Below, piece by piece: positions 34,227-49,056 of a DNA stretch of 64,000 nt. Where the stretch lies: positions 17,665,363-17,729,362 of the forward strand of contig CM051005.1 of assembly GCA_027704905.1 (NCBI GenBank). The letters are read 5' to 3'. Source of the stretch: Muraenolepis orangiensis. Its lineage: Eukaryota; Chordata; Actinopteri; Gadiformes; Muraenolepididae. The translations under genes were made by a program, and so were the position numbers. The notes beneath the pieces were generated by a model. The model searched no databases, was not told where the DNA came from, and saw only the letters and a program-made list of their open reading frames with translations. Position 1 is the first letter of the stretch, and each line of letters opens with the position of its first letter.

Positions 34227-35425
34227 CTTATGAACGACAATTCAACAAAATTTAATTTTCAGATGCTATTCCTATACTTTTTGTTTTAATGTGGCCAATC
34301 ACACAGAACTTTTATCTTAGTCGTTCAAGTCCATCTGGAAAATAAAGGTGAATATTCTAATAGAATCTACTTTAAAGGAATAAATAAACGTAAGAAATAA
34401 TGAATATACATTTGAACAAAATCTTCACATTTTGCATACTTTCATGATAATAAAATATGCTTTTTGACTTTATTTTTATCCTTAAATAGAAATATTTACG
34501 ACAAAAACTTAATTTTATAACTTTAATAAGTTACACACTTGTAGATATAGACTCCAATTTTTGATATTTTACTCGTAATAGAATTCTGAATCGCAAATAA
34601 TTGTTAGAAAAAATAAAATGATTTACATCCGGAGAATGGCAAAAATTTTAAATAACAATCGTTCTTTAGTGATACTAATAAAACTTTATAACAAACTGAA
34701 AATTATAATTTACTTTTAAGAAATAATAAATGTCTAATGAACCGCAATAAATTTTTAATATACCGGTGGTCTTAATTAAAATAATTATAAAAGTTTGTAA
34801 ATATTATTTTACTTTCCTTAAATTATAAAAGACTTTAAACAAAGTCTCTATAAACGTTAAATGAAGGGTCTTAATATAAATTATACTTGTGCAAAAATAA
34901 AAAAGTATAAACGTAACAATACACAATATTTTTTGTAATATCGCACTGCTTGCAAATGTATATGGAGTTTTCATATCCTACTCTTGAACATCCAACATAA
35001 AATTGGCCATGTGAAAAACAAGAATTTAATAAATAAAAGTTCACTATTTATAATGATTTTTCCAAAGTTCTATTAATATTCATTTCCAAAAAATCAAAGA
35101 TATGTATGGGATGAATACATGATTGCTTTGACCGGTTCAGTAATTATAGTTGTTTCAAATAATCAACAATATATCTCCATAACAATTGATCCTGATCCAT
35201 TGCAAAAATTTAGAAAATCAAGTTTCATCAATAAAATAATGAGACACCGCATTTTCAGTTCCAAGATATATGACGGCATAAAAAAATGAGAGAATTTAAC
35301 AATTTGGCTGAAAAATTCACCGCTTCATCTGTTTCGACAAAGTTATCGATCAATTTGAATGTGAAAGCGTTCCCTAGCATCATACAAAGAAAAATTGATA
35401 ATGAAGCTAAGAAATTTTCAAAATC
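34227..35425. other. AT-rich DNA, no gene resolved
   Basis: Possibly introns of the minus-strand gene. No exon could be supported. Confidence 0.3.
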
Positions 35426-35557
35426 ATTACTACCTATTATTCAATAAAAAGAAATTATTTTTTTAGAATTTAAGTCAGCATAATTTCCTATAAAAGATTA
35501 AAATAGTATCCATCTTGTTTATATAAATAAATAATGCAGCATTTAGAAACTAAATAC

Positions 35558-38500
35558 ATTGGATTGGTGCCCATAACATGTCTGACTGCAGCCTCTATCT
35601 TGAATGACAATATGGCAAATTCCATATAAATCGCCTGTCATAATAACAGCGACTTCTGATGATTAAAACATCTTTCATGATCACAAGCGAAAACAGGATC
35701 GGTAAGAATTACAATTATGTGATATGACACAAAATTACCAATCGAAAGCTGACAACGTAATTATTGTGTGTTGCTAGCACATGTTAATGTTCCTTCACAA
35801 CAACAGAATTTACATCATTAAATGTCTTGCATCGATACGAAACCTTAAATTGGCCGAAACTACGGGATTGATTCCCTACCATTTTAAAAATACGGTCCCA
35901 AACTTGTGGTAAATTTTGGCATAAATCCAGGTTCAATAATTCTATCTGAGCAGCCACAAAAAGTTAACTGGAAGAAACCATTGTGTTTCCGGATTTTAGA
36001 AAGAAAATGGGAAGATAAAATAATAAAATCAAAATAAATAAAGTCAGACTCTTACGCCATGGCAAAACATTGGGGGACTTTAAAATTAAAACCTCAAGGC
36101 ACCACATTTTCTGCAATTCAGACTTATTTTTCCAATTTAAAGAAGAAGATTCGTCGTATTATAATTTAAGGTTAAATTATAACTAAACAAAAAATAATAT
36201 TTCTTAATAAGCATACGTAATCTTTGCCATTGCGTTCTACCGCCTGCCCTTCTTGTTATTACATTCTGTCTGATCTGCATTTCTTTAATTTTAGAATATT
36301 CTTCAACTTATGCAACGACGAAAACTGTTAAAGGTCTCATTACATTTGAATCTTGTCGCCTTAATTTTGATCATAATAAATATTCACAAAATACAAATCT
36401 TTTTCACCAACATGTAGTGTATATTGATTAAACCCAGTTGTTCGTAATAAAGATCGATTTTGGCGTTATTGTCACAAATTAGTATCTCTTTACAAAATCA
36501 TAATATTATAACTGTGAAAAGCAAATTAAGGCAGAGAACAAATTCCGGCAAATTTTAATTACATAGATCCAAAATCCTCTTTATTTAAGAAACTTTGTTT
36601 GCAAAATAACAAAAAATTAATAAACAATAATAAAATCGTGAGTTAAAAATTTTAACAATTAAATTAAATACTATGGTGGCAACAAATCATGACGCCAAAA
36701 ACAACATCAATTTTTGCCATACGCGTAAATTATGAAACAAAGTTTATTTAAAAAATCTATTTAAAACCATAAAACTAAATTTTTTGAAACGATATTTTAT
36801 GTTAATTTATCACAAAAGCTGATATGCAATATTTAAAATAAATTCATCGGTGTTACTTGGTTGAAAATAATAAAAGATATATCTTGTAAATATATATTAA
36901 ATGAATGTTTTATAGAAAACTTTAGATAAAAAAATATAACTTATAAATTCCCGTTTTTGAAAAAATACAAATTAATTTAAAGTAAAATTCAAGTTTCCAA
37001 CCTTTTTATTGATTAAAGTCGAGAAAATAATAATTTAAGAAACAGCAGGAGTTGTAACCATTACATATTTATAGTACGTGCCAACTTGATTTGGACATAT
37101 TCCATTCTAAAACAAATTTAATTTAAAAAGAATAATTATAAAAGACAATAGAAGCTGGATAACATTTTGATGCAAGACATTTGACAAATAACATGAAAAC
37201 TCCATCCAATATCTTATCTCCAAAACTCATAAAACCCATAACAAATACTAAGGTACTCTAAATTCGAAAATAAAAACAATTGAGATCTTAAAGAGTACAC
37301 TATTTTCACAATCATTTTATTTACGAGCTCGAAAGCAGATAATAACATAATTACACTAAACATCCCAAAAAAATAGCCAAACCAAGTTGATTTCCAACTT
37401 TCAAATATTGCGGGCCAGCAAATTCATAACATATACTAACAACCGTTAAAAAATCGTAAATAACGGCTTAAATGTTAATAAAACAATAAATATTGAGCAC
37501 AAAACGCAATTTTTTAATTATTTTGTAAATTTTAAAAACATTTTTAACATACTTGAACTTCAATTTTCATAAATTAAAAAAATAAATCCTTTTTCCAATT
37601 TAACATAATCATGAATATAAAACGGATAAACACTTGAGCAACATTCATTAATAAACAAGATGATAAAATCCAATCTTAAATTTTATTAAATCTTGACATT
37701 TAAAATTACATGATAAAATTGTGGTTCTTTCAACCAATTTTTGCAAATTGTTTTGCCAACATAAATATTTTTGTATCCAGAAAAGTTATTATCACAGAAA
37801 GGAATATTGCCGTCACTTAAAAACTTCCCATCAAATGTTAAATTTGCAAAATCTATCTTTTTTTCCGCATTTTCTTTGGACAATATTTAAAATAGAAAAT
37901 AACCAAATAAAATAATTATACTTTTAACTTGGTAGCATCCGGTGTACTTGACTTATCGTAGTTGCGTAAAACCAGCTTTATTTTAAAATAAAATTATTGT
38001 TTACCGGATTGTATTATAAATTTTCTCTTTCTTCTTTATCTATTCTAAGTGAATAATTAACAGCTGCTTAACTAAATTTAAAAATCATTGCTATTATCAG
38101 ATAATAAATTAAACTTATGAATTTATTGCTTTTTCCGATATTTTTATAATTTTAAAAAATAAAATTTAAAACGATATCGATACTGCAATTGTTCTAATAA
38201 GATTTACAAGTTTATTTTTTTCTATTTTATCAGATTGAATTCTTTTAGTTTCTTTAAATGCCTATTATTGGCGTTACAATTGCACCACAAAATTGACCAA
38301 TAAATATTATCAAATATGAAAACGACATTGTGATGCACACATATCATTATATCTATGGTCATAACCGATATATTGCCTCCATAACAATTTATTTGCAATT
38401 TTATTTCTTAAAATAATGGTGACTTTATATATCAAACATTTTCATTGTTAAAATATTTACATCGAAATTTTTTGAATCTTCTTTTGAAAAATCAAAACGT

Positions 38501-39318
38501 GATTTTTACTACGCCATTTATTATAATCTATTTTTGTAAATTCAATTTTGCAAGGATATTGATGTAAACTTTATTCTGGAAAGAAACAAGATTAATGTTT
38601 CAAGTTTGATTTACTTAAAAACTATTTATCCATATTTTTGTCCGTAAAACAATCTTATTGATATATAAAAAATAAATAAATCAACTCTCCAGATTTGAAC
38701 AAAATTATCAAAGCTGCGGCACCTTGAAAACTTTATGAAAATTTGTTTAGTTAAGTTTGATCTCTTCAATATTAATTAATTATTTAGAATTACGTTTTTT
38801 CCTAATATTCTTAAAAATTAGTTGTTTTACAAAAAATAGTGTAAACGTGATGCAAACATTACTTTTTTATAATATATCGGCTGTAAATTCATTATTTTTT
38901 GTAAAAAATCATTAACCAAAATTAATATCCGCAAAAGACAGAATAACTTTTGGCAACCTACTCTTCTTTAAACATGGGATTCTTAAATATTTATCTGATT
39001 AAAATGGGATTTTAGCAATATTAATCGTTAATTTATTAATTATAAACATTTTATTTTGACATTTTCAAGCTTGTTTAAAAGATAACAAAATATCTGCTAA
39101 ATAAATTTTACTCGAATCAAAAGAAGAAACAGAGATTATCACCTTGCAACCAAATGTTGAAATTTAAGAAAATTTACAATCAAAATGATAGTGACGACCG
39201 CGCAATTTATATTTTTTATCAAAATTTCAAATCTTGATCGTGTTTTTAATGAAATGAATGAGGAAAAGTAGTGAACCTTGTCTTTCTGTCTCAAGTACGT
39301 CCGGTTATTTGGCAAAAT
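35558..39318 (-). CDS. candidate minus-strand Cys-rich/membrane gene(s), unit 2; partial
   Basis: Same exons as at 25815-29580. In this unit the exon after the hydrophobic INCAVVTIILI segment stays open longer (VIISVSSFDSSKIYLADILL) because two bases present in unit 1 are absent. The 37-residue and 23-residue exon pair ending PAVS-stop is unchanged. Confidence 0.38.
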
Positions 39319-39698
39319 CTTTTATCCGTGCAAAAATCCATCAATATCTAATTAAACTCTTATTTTTAAAGCTTTTTTTCAAAATATCCCTCATTAAAAA
39401 GATTAATTTTAGCAGGTTATACTTTGATTTAAAGTAATATCTGAAATGAAAAAAAATAAATAAAATCAAAAGTTGGTTTCAAGTCTATATTTGCCTTTTA
39501 CTATTATTAGATTTTTATTTATGGAAAAATGCTAAACTTTTTATAAAATTAAGCTTTCTTTTGTAATTATATAAGCATACGCTGAGAAAAAACAATCCAA
39601 ATTATGTCAATTTGGAGAAATGACTTAAAATATCTCCAAGTGCGAAAAAATGCCGACAATTAAGCTAATCTAGCAAATCTTAATCCAAATTAAAGAAA

Positions 39699-42673
39699 AT
39701 GAAAGGTTTACATATTACATTTTTTATCTTTTTCTGGTTAAATTCATTTTTTGGGTCAACAGTAGGAATGTTTGATTATAATCAGGTCTAAAATTCATTT
39801 ATTAAGAATCAGGCGAGTATTGCAGAACCAAATATAATTGAAAACAAGCATTTTTTAATTTTATGCAATTCAATTTTATTCCAGATTTTCCGGTATTCGT
39901 AGTTTCAGAAAAAACGTGCCAAACACTGCCCAGAAAAATGAAAATCTCACAATTGAATTTGAAAAACTCCATAAATCATTTATAAAAGATCTATCCCATG
40001 ATTCTTTTAACTATTTTCTCTTTCTTTTAAAAATTGTCTACAAAGGTAATATCAAATAAATGAGATTAATATAAATTTTAGAAAACAATAAAACTTTATT
40101 CTGTAAATGTTTATTAATTTTAAATAATAAGATATTCTAGTTCAAAGTCATAATAAGACCATCTTTGGTAACATTTTTAAACTTGTAATTTTTGGATTTT
40201 TACTTTTTTTAAGCTCTAGAAAAAAAGTTGTTTTATATTGGTAAAATACATATACAATCAAATTATAATTTTGTTAGATTCTGATTACAAAACTTTTATT
40301 AACCTCAGTAAAAGCTTTTTTTTATTTGTAATTTATTTTGTAGCTTATTACAACAATTATAATGTTAAAAGTAAGAATGTATAATTTATTATTTTTATAA
40401 TTTTTAAGATCCGGATAAAACCGTCAATATTTGTAAATTTATTAATTTGGACATTTTACATTTAATCAATTAGTCTTGAAATTAAATGGACTTATGAATA
40501 ACAGTTTAGGAAGTTATTTATTTTTTGAACGTTTATTAAATATTTATCAAAGATTATAATTATAGAGTTGCTTTATGTAAATTTTTATAGATTCAGAATT
40601 TAAATATTTTATAGTTCAAAATAAGTTTGAATTTTATGAATGTAAATAATTGAAAATTAAACATTAAATTTATTTTTTAGACGGTTTACCTGACAGAATT
40701 ATTCAGATTAGTATGATACTTTACAAATTGAGTTTTATTTTCTATAGGTCAAGATGGAAACAAAATAATAATAGGCAACTTTTTTTGTCTCAATGCTAAT
40801 TTTATTTATTAAGACCGCAACGAATTAAAAAGATTAGAACTAAACAGTTCAAAAGATATATATAGTAATGTTTTATTGAAATAAATTTCCAAAGTTTTTT
40901 AGATTCTTGCAATACTTTTGATATTGGTATACAAAGTTTAAATATTTTGTTTTATTTTGAATTAGTATTTCGGAATGATCAAGTTGAATTCAGTTAATAT
41001 TTTTGGATTCAAAATATTTTAAATTTTTAGAACATTATAAAACAACGTATACAAGAAGTTTTATATTTTTATTGGTTAACCTAACAGAATTTAAGAGTAC
41101 AATGACGAAAGTATAAAAGAAAGTATAATTTATCTCAATTCTAATTTATCATTTTAAGCAATTGACAATAAATCAACTCAAATTGGCAATTAAAATAAAA
41201 TTTTGTAAATAAATTTGATTAAGGACTAAATAGATATCTCATTTAAAGCGAAAGTAAATTATTCAAGAATTATTTGTTTAATTTTTTTTATGATCAAGAT
41301 TTTCGGATAAAAATGGTAAATAAAATTCTATAAGGGATTTTTAGCTTCAATTTAGACATTGATTATATTAAAATTATTCCGAGATAATAATTATATATAG
41401 CGTGAGGTTTAATTTAGTAAATTCATTGATTCAATATTTTGTATAGTTTTGTAGATATTGCTGAGAGACTTTTGGAAATTGGTAGTTTTTGATTATTTCG
41501 ATGTTTAACGATGTTTAAAGACTTTGATCACGGAGATTACTGGATTAGATATAAAGGTAAATGCAATTTTAAATTTTTTAGATTTTTAAGTAAAAAATAA
41601 TGTTAATATAACAATCGGTAAATTTCTCAATAAGTTATTTTGAAATTTTATAGCGCTAAATGAAACATTTATTGCCTTGAGTAAAAAATTAAAAAAATCT
41701 GTATTATGTTTTCAAGTTGATGATGAGAATAATTTTGAAATTAGTAATAAATGTTTATTTTATGTAATAATTTAAATCTATTTTAGCCAAGACTGAACAG
41801 AATAACAACTGTGAATATGCTTATGATCAATATTTTTGAGATACATTTAGATTTCAATGGAACAAAAATCGAAATTCTTGGTAATTTATTCCTGTATTTT
41901 TAGTGAATTCTGTGAAGGAACTGAATTGAAAAAAACCAACATTGGTATGAGATCTGTATAGCATCTATTAATTCTTTTTGAGGTTTGAACGGGATTAACA
42001 TAATACTTAGTAGGTATTTTTTTTATATTTTTTACATTTTATAGTTCAAAGTAATTCAAAGGATTATTCAGGTAAATGGTATACTTGATATTTTTTTCTA
42101 GAATATGTTCTAGTAAAATTACAAAATGAAACTTTAAAATTAAGTCAATTTTATTTATATGAATATTTTGGACTAGATTTTAGAATATGAAAACTTTCTA
42201 ATCGACGCAAGTACTGATTGGATAATTTGAATTTTTGTTAATTTCATTTAAAAATGGCCAGATATTCCAACAGAATCTCAAAAATCCATTTTTAAATGCA
42301 TTGTGGAAAATAAAACTGCAGAATGTTTCGTTGAATACAAAAACGAAAAGCTTTATGCGGCATAGACAATTCTAAAATAAATTTAATTTTTATTTAGAGG
42401 ATGTTATAAATAAAACTTTTTCATATGTGCTTGAAAACGTTTTAAAGGGAAATTATGATTTAAAAACTAAATATAGAGAATATTTTAGTAAATTTAATTT
42501 GAAATTAATTTTTATTTGTTTTAGCATCACCTACTCAAGATAAAAAAAGAAAACGTACAATAATCATTATATGCATCTCGGTGTTTGGAGTACTTTTTAC
42601 AATTGCAACCGTATGTTGTTTTGTCTTATACAAGCAAGGTGTATTCAAATATTTAAAAAATGGAAAAATTTGA
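39699..42673 (+). CDS. micro-exon gene: secreted/type I membrane protein, unit 2
   Basis: Second copy of the gene at 29960-32958, with the same signal peptide and exon series. It restores the 27-nt length of the exon that is 26 nt in unit 1 (AAGTTTGAATTTTATGAAT before the donor), which supports the frame model. It carries its own defects: two extra bases (CG) at about 42358, at the end of the 96-nt exon, and one T fewer at about 42653 in the tail, which moves the stop to TGA at 42671 and shortens the cytoplasmic tail. These may be real mutations or residual long-read errors in homopolymers. The decayed exons between exons 19 and 20 are present here too, with the same in-frame TAA. Confidence 0.75.
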
Positions 42674-43884
42674 ATAAAAATCTACCCGAACTTTAAATGT
42701 TCGTTTTAATCTTCACAATTTATTTTGCGTTTGTTTATAATTATTTGACTAGATTTTATTTACAATTTTTATTGTATATTCTTATTTATACTTTTCAATT
42801 TCTTAAACAAAGGTAACTTTTTCATTATTTGATTAATTTTTGGCTTGATCTATAAATCCAGAAACTGAATGGAATAAATTCAATAAATATAGACATATTT
42901 CAGTTTATTTTTTTAAATTAATTATAAATTTTAGATAATTTTATAAATAAATTGCCAAAACAGAAAAAAAACTTGCAAACCAAGTTACTATTTTTGGTCA
43001 TAAAACTTAATGTAATAAGAAAAAATCAAATATTTTAATTTTAGATTTCTGGAAAAAATTTGCAGTTATTTTGAAATAAAATTTGACATTATCTGTAGGC
43101 TAGGAACGTACAAAAATGCTATTTCCCATATTTTTTAAAAAAATCTTGACATTTAAATTTTTGGTAATTAACTAGACATAGTCTTGCTTTACTTGGCATG
43201 CCAAAAAATAACGCTATTTGTATTTATTTTAAACTATGTTTGGTGGCCAGTGATTCGAAACTGAATTTCGACTATAATTAATCAAAAAAATTGAAGTTTT
43301 TATTCAAATTTGGAACTTTTTTTAATGCATACTTTGATATTCATAAGAATGATGAAAATATTGCATTATGAAAAAACCGAGATATCATATAAAATAAATA
43401 TTATTAAATGTCTTGTTAACTACGTTATTTTTCCATTAAATAAAACCAAATATTCACAATTTAAATTAATTCCTAAAAAATTACAATATTTCCACAAAAT
43501 ATCAACATTAAATTTATTAATTTTTAAATAATAATAGATGACTAAAAAGAAATTTAAAATTGTAAAAACTTTTCAGAAATTAATATTTTTTTTGTATTTT
43601 ACCTCAGATTAGTTATATATCTTAAAATGAGACTAAAAACCCACATTTTGTTGCGAACGAACAAACAAACATCGCGTTTTATATAGAGAGTAGACTAGGG
43701 GACGTGACCAGAGATTCACGCCTGGATCAGAACCATAATAATATTAAAAATTATTGTGTGCACATGTGATTTAAAACTATTTTTTAATACTAAAATAAAT
43801 TTATATTTTAAAAAACTTGGGTGTTAAAAGAGTGCGCTACACCCAAAATACCATAAAAAAGTTGAAAAGGTCGACTTAATTTAC

Positions 43885-43964
43885 CAAAATATAGAATGAA
43901 ATAAAGCTAAATTCTCCCAATACAACAGATGCTCTAACCAAAACCAATAACAAACCCAGAAAGC
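43885..43964 (-). other. candidate transmembrane exon, unit 2 copy
   Basis: Identical reading to 34147-34226. Confidence 0.38.
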
Positions 43965-45295
43965 CTTATGAACGACAATTCAACAAAATTTAATTTTCAG
44001 ATGCTATTCCTATACTTTTTGTTTTAATGTGGCCAATCACACAGAACTTTTATCTTAGTCGTTCAAGTCCATCTGGAAAATAAAGGTGAATATTCTAATA
44101 GAATCTACTTTAAAGGAATAAATAAACGTAAGAAATAATGAATATACATTTGAACAAAATCTTCACATTTTGCATACTTTCATGATAATAAAATATGCTT
44201 TTTGACTTTATTTTTATCCTTAAATAGAAATATTTACGACAAAAACTTAATTTTATAACTTTAATAAGTTACACACTTGTAGATATAGACTCCAATTTTT
44301 GATATTTTACTCGTAATAGAATTCTGAATCGCAAATAATTGTTAGAAAAAATAAAATGATTTACATCCGGAGAATGGCAAAAATTTTAAATAACAATCGT
44401 TCTTTAGTGATACTAATAAAACTTTATAACAAACTGAAAATTATAATTTACTTTTAAGAAATAATAAATGTCTAATGAACCGCAATAAATTTTTAATATA
44501 CCGGTGGTCTTAATTAAAATAATTATAAAAGTTTGTAAATATTATTTTACTTTCCTTAAATTATAAAAGACTTTAAACAAAGTCTCTATAAACGTTAAAT
44601 GAAGGGTCTTAATATAAATTATACTTGTGCAAAAATAAAAAAGTATAAACGTAACAATACACAATATTTTTTGTAATATCGCACTGCTTGCAAATGTATA
44701 TGGAGTTTTCATATCCTACTCTTGAACATCCAACATAAAATTGGCCATGTGAAAAACAAGAATTTAATAAATAAAAGTTCACTATTTATAATGATTTTTC
44801 CAAAGTTCTATTAATATTCATTTCCAAAAAATCAAAGATATGTATGGGATGAATACATGATTGCTTTGACCGGTTCAGTAATTATAGTTGTTTCAAATAA
44901 TCAACAATATATCTCCATAACAATTGATCCTGATCCATTGCAAAAATTTAGAAAATCAAGTTTCATCAATAAAATAATGAGACACCGCATTTTCAGTTCC
45001 AAGATATATGACGGCATAAAAAAATGAGAGAATTTAACAATTTGGCTGAAAAATTCACCGCTTCATCTGTTTCGACAAAGTTATCGATCAATTTGAATGT
45101 GAAAGCGTTCCCTAGCATCATACAAAGAAAAATTGATAATGAAGCTAAGAAATTTTCAAAATCATTACTACCTATTATTCAATAAAAAGAAATTATTTTT
45201 TTAGAATTTAAGTCAGCATAATTTCCTATAAAAGATTAAAATAGTATCCATCTTGTTTATATAAATAAATAATGCAGCATTTAGAAACTAAATAC

Positions 45296-48200
45296 ATTGG
45301 ATTGGTGCCCATAACATGTCTGACTGCAGCCTCTATCTTGAATGACAATATGGCAAATTCCATATAAATCGCCTGTCATAATAACAGCGACTTCTGATGA
45401 TTAAAACATCTTTCATGATCACAAGCGAAAACAGGATCGGTAAGAATTACAATTATGTGATATGACACAAAATTACCAATCGAAAGCTGACAACGTAATT
45501 ATTGTGTGTTGCTAGCACATGTTAATGTTCCTTCACAACAACAGAATTTACATCATTAAATGTCTTGCATCGATACGAAACCTTAAATTGGCCGAAACTA
45601 CGGGATTGATTCCCTACCATTTTAAAAATACGGTCCCAAACTTGTGGTAAATTTTGGCATAAATCCAGGTTCAATAATTCTATCTGAGCAGCCACAAAAA
45701 GTTAACTGGAAGAAACCATTGTGTTTCCGGATTTTAGAAAGAAAATGGGAAGATAAAATAATAAAATCAAAATAAATAAAGTCAGACTCTTACGCCATGG
45801 CAAAACATTGGGGGACTTTAAAATTAAAACCTCAAGGCACCACATTTTCTGCAATTCAGACTTATTTTTCCAATTTAAAGAAGAAGATTCGTCGTATTAT
45901 AATTTAAGGTTAAATTATAACTAAACAAAAAATAATATTTCTTAATAAGCATACGTAATCTTTGCCATTGCGTTCTACCGCCTGCCCTTCTTGTTATTAC
46001 ATTCTGTCTGATCTGCATTTCTTTAATTTTAGAATATTCTTCAACTTATGCAACGACGAAAACTGTTAAAGGTCTCATTACATTTGAATCTTGTCGCCTT
46101 AATTTTGATCATAATAAATATTCACAAAATACAAATCTTTTTCACCAACATGTAGTGTATATTGATTAAACCCAGTTGTTCGTAATAAAGATCGATTTTG
46201 GCGTTATTGTCACAAATTAGTATCTCTTTACAAAATCATAATATTATAACTGTGAAAAGCAAATTAAGGCAGAGAACAAATTCCGGCAAATTTTAATTAC
46301 ATAGATCCAAAATCCTCTTTATTTAAGAAACTTTGTTTGCAAAATAACAAAAAATTAATAAACAATAATAAAATCGTGAGTTAAAAATTTTAACAATTAA
46401 ATTAAATACTATGGTGGCAACAAATCATGACGCCAAAAACAACATCAATTTTTGCCATACGCGTAAATTATGAAACAAAGTTTATTTAAAAAATCTATTT
46501 AAAACCATAAAACTAAATTTTTTGAAACGATATTTTATGTTAATTTATCACAAAAGCTGATATGCAATATTTAAAATAAATTCATCGGTGTTACTTGGTT
46601 GAAAATAATAAAAGATATATCTTGTAAATATATATTAAATGAATGTTTTATAGAAAACTTTAGATAAAAAAATATAACTTATAAATTCCCGTTTTTGAAA
46701 AAATACAAATTAATTTAAAGTAAAATTCAAGTTTCCAACCTTTTTATTGATTAAAGTCGAGAAAATAATAATTTAAGAAACAGCAGGAGTTGTAACCATT
46801 ACATATTTATAGTACGTGCCAACTTGATTTGGACATATTCCATTCTAAAACAAATTTAATTTAAAAAGAATAATTATAAAAGACAATAGAAGCTGGATAA
46901 CATTTTGATGCAAGACATTTGACAAATAACATGAAAACTCCATCCAATATCTTATCTCCAAAACTCATAAAACCCATAACAAATACTAAGGTACTCTAAA
47001 TTCGAAAATAAAAACAATTGAGATCTTAAAGAGTACACTATTTTCACAATCATTTTATTTACGAGCTCGAAAGCAGATAATAACATAATTACACTAAACA
47101 TCCCAAAAAAATAGCCAAACCAAGTTGATTTCCAACTTTCAAATATTGCGGGCCAGCAAATTCATAACATATACTAACAACCGTTAAAAAATCGTAAATA
47201 ACGGCTTAAATGTTAATAAAACAATAAATATTGAGCACAAAACGCAATTTTTTAATTATTTTGTAAATTTTAAAAACATTTTTAACATACTTGAACTTCA
47301 ATTTTCATAAATTAAAAAAATAAATCCTTTTTCCAATTTAACATAATCATGAATATAAAACGGATAAACACTTGAGCAACATTCATTAATAAACAAGATG
47401 ATAAAATCCAATCTTAAATTTTATTAAATCTTGACATTTAAAATTACATGATAAAATTGTGGTTCTTTCAACCAATTTTTGCAAATTGTTTTGCCAACAT
47501 AAATATTTTTGTATCCAGAAAAGTTATTATCACAGAAAGGAATATTGCCGTCACTTAAAAACTTCCCATCAAATGTTAAATTTGCAAAATCTATCTTTTT
47601 TTCCGCATTTTCTTTGGACAATATTTAAAATAGAAAATAACCAAATAAAATAATTATACTTTTAACTTGGTAGCATCCGGTGTACTTGACTTATCGTAGT
47701 TGCGTAAAACCAGCTTTATTTTAAAATAAAATTATTGTTTACCGGATTGTATTATAAATTTTCTCTTTCTTCTTTATCTATTCTAAGTGAATAATTAACA
47801 GCTGCTTAACTAAATTTAAAAATCATTGCTATTATCAGATAATAAATTAAACTTATGAATTTATTGCTTTTTCCGATATTTTTATAATTTTAAAAAATAA
47901 AATTTAAAACGATATCGATACTGCAATTGTTCTAATAAGATTTACAAGTTTATTTTTTTCTATTTTATCAGATTGAATTCTTTTAGTTTCTTTAAATGCC
48001 TATTATTGGCGTTACAATTGCACCACAAAATTGACCAATAAATATTATCAAATATGAAAACGACATTGTGATGCACACATATCATTATATCTATGGTCAT
48101 AACCGATATATTGCCTCCATAACAATTTATTTGCAATTTTATTTCTTAAAATAATGGTGACTTTATATATCAAACATTTTCATTGTTAAAATATTTACAT

Positions 48201-49056
48201 CGAAATTTTTTGAATCTTCTTTTGAAAAATCAAAACGTGATTTTTACTACGCCATTTATTATAATCTATTTTTGTAAATTCAATTTTGCAAGGATATTGA
48301 TGTAAACTTTATTCTGGAAAGAAACAAGATTAATGTTTCAAGTTTGATTTACTTAAAAACTATTTATCCATATTTTTGTCCGTAAAACAATCTTATTGAT
48401 ATATAAAAAATAAATAAATCAACTCTCCAGATTTGAACAAAATTATCAAAGCTGCGGCACCTTGAAAACTTTATGAAAATTTGTTTAGTTAAGTTTGATC
48501 TCTTCAATATTAATTAATTATTTAGAATTACGTTTTTTCCTAATATTCTTAAAAATTAGTTGTTTTACAAAAAATAGTGTAAACGTGATGCAAACATTAC
48601 TTTTTTATAATATATCGGCTGTAAATTCATTATTTTTTGTAAAAAATCATTAACCAAAATTAATATCCGCAAAAGACAGAATAACTTTTGGCAACCTACT
48701 CTTCTTTAAACATGGGATTCTTAAATATTTATCTGATTAAAATGGGATTTTAGCAATATTAATCGTTAATTTATTAATTATAAACATTTTATTTTGACAT
48801 TTTCAAGCTTGTTTAAAAGATAACAAAATATCTGCTAAATAAATTTTACTCGAATCAAAAGAAGAAACAGAGATTATCACCTTGCAACCAAATGTTGAAA
48901 TTTAAGAAAATTTACAATCAAAATGATAGTGACGACCGCGCAATTTATATTTTTTATCAAAATTTCAAATCTTGATCGTGTTTTTAATGAAATGAATGAG
49001 GAAAAGTAGTGAACCTTGTCTTTCTGTCTCAAGTACGTCCGGTTATTTGGCAAAAT
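45296..49056 (-). CDS. candidate minus-strand Cys-rich/membrane gene(s), unit 3; partial
   Basis: Same exons as in units 1 and 2. It lies wholly in the part of unit 3 that is near-identical to unit 2, so it gives no independent test of coding. Confidence 0.35.

Larger units (their letters stand above)
25683..35425. repeat. 9.74-kb tandem repeat, unit 1
   Basis: The segment starting ATTACTACCTATTATTCAAT recurs at 35426 and 45164, giving periods of 9743 and 9738 bp. Units 1 and 2 agree over their whole length except for scattered substitutions and small indels; a cluster of differences lies at about 26200-26400. The unit contains a plus-strand micro-exon gene (29960-32958) and minus-strand candidate exons. 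The phase of the unit as given is set by the gap, not by biology. Confidence 0.95.
35426..45163. repeat. 9.74-kb tandem repeat, unit 2
   Basis: Full unit of 9738 bp. It shares the 26.2-26.4-kb-equivalent variants (35.93-36.14 kb) and the two-base-shorter ATAAATTTTACTCG at about 39110 with unit 3, not with unit 1, so units 2 and 3 are the closer pair in this part. Confidence 0.95.
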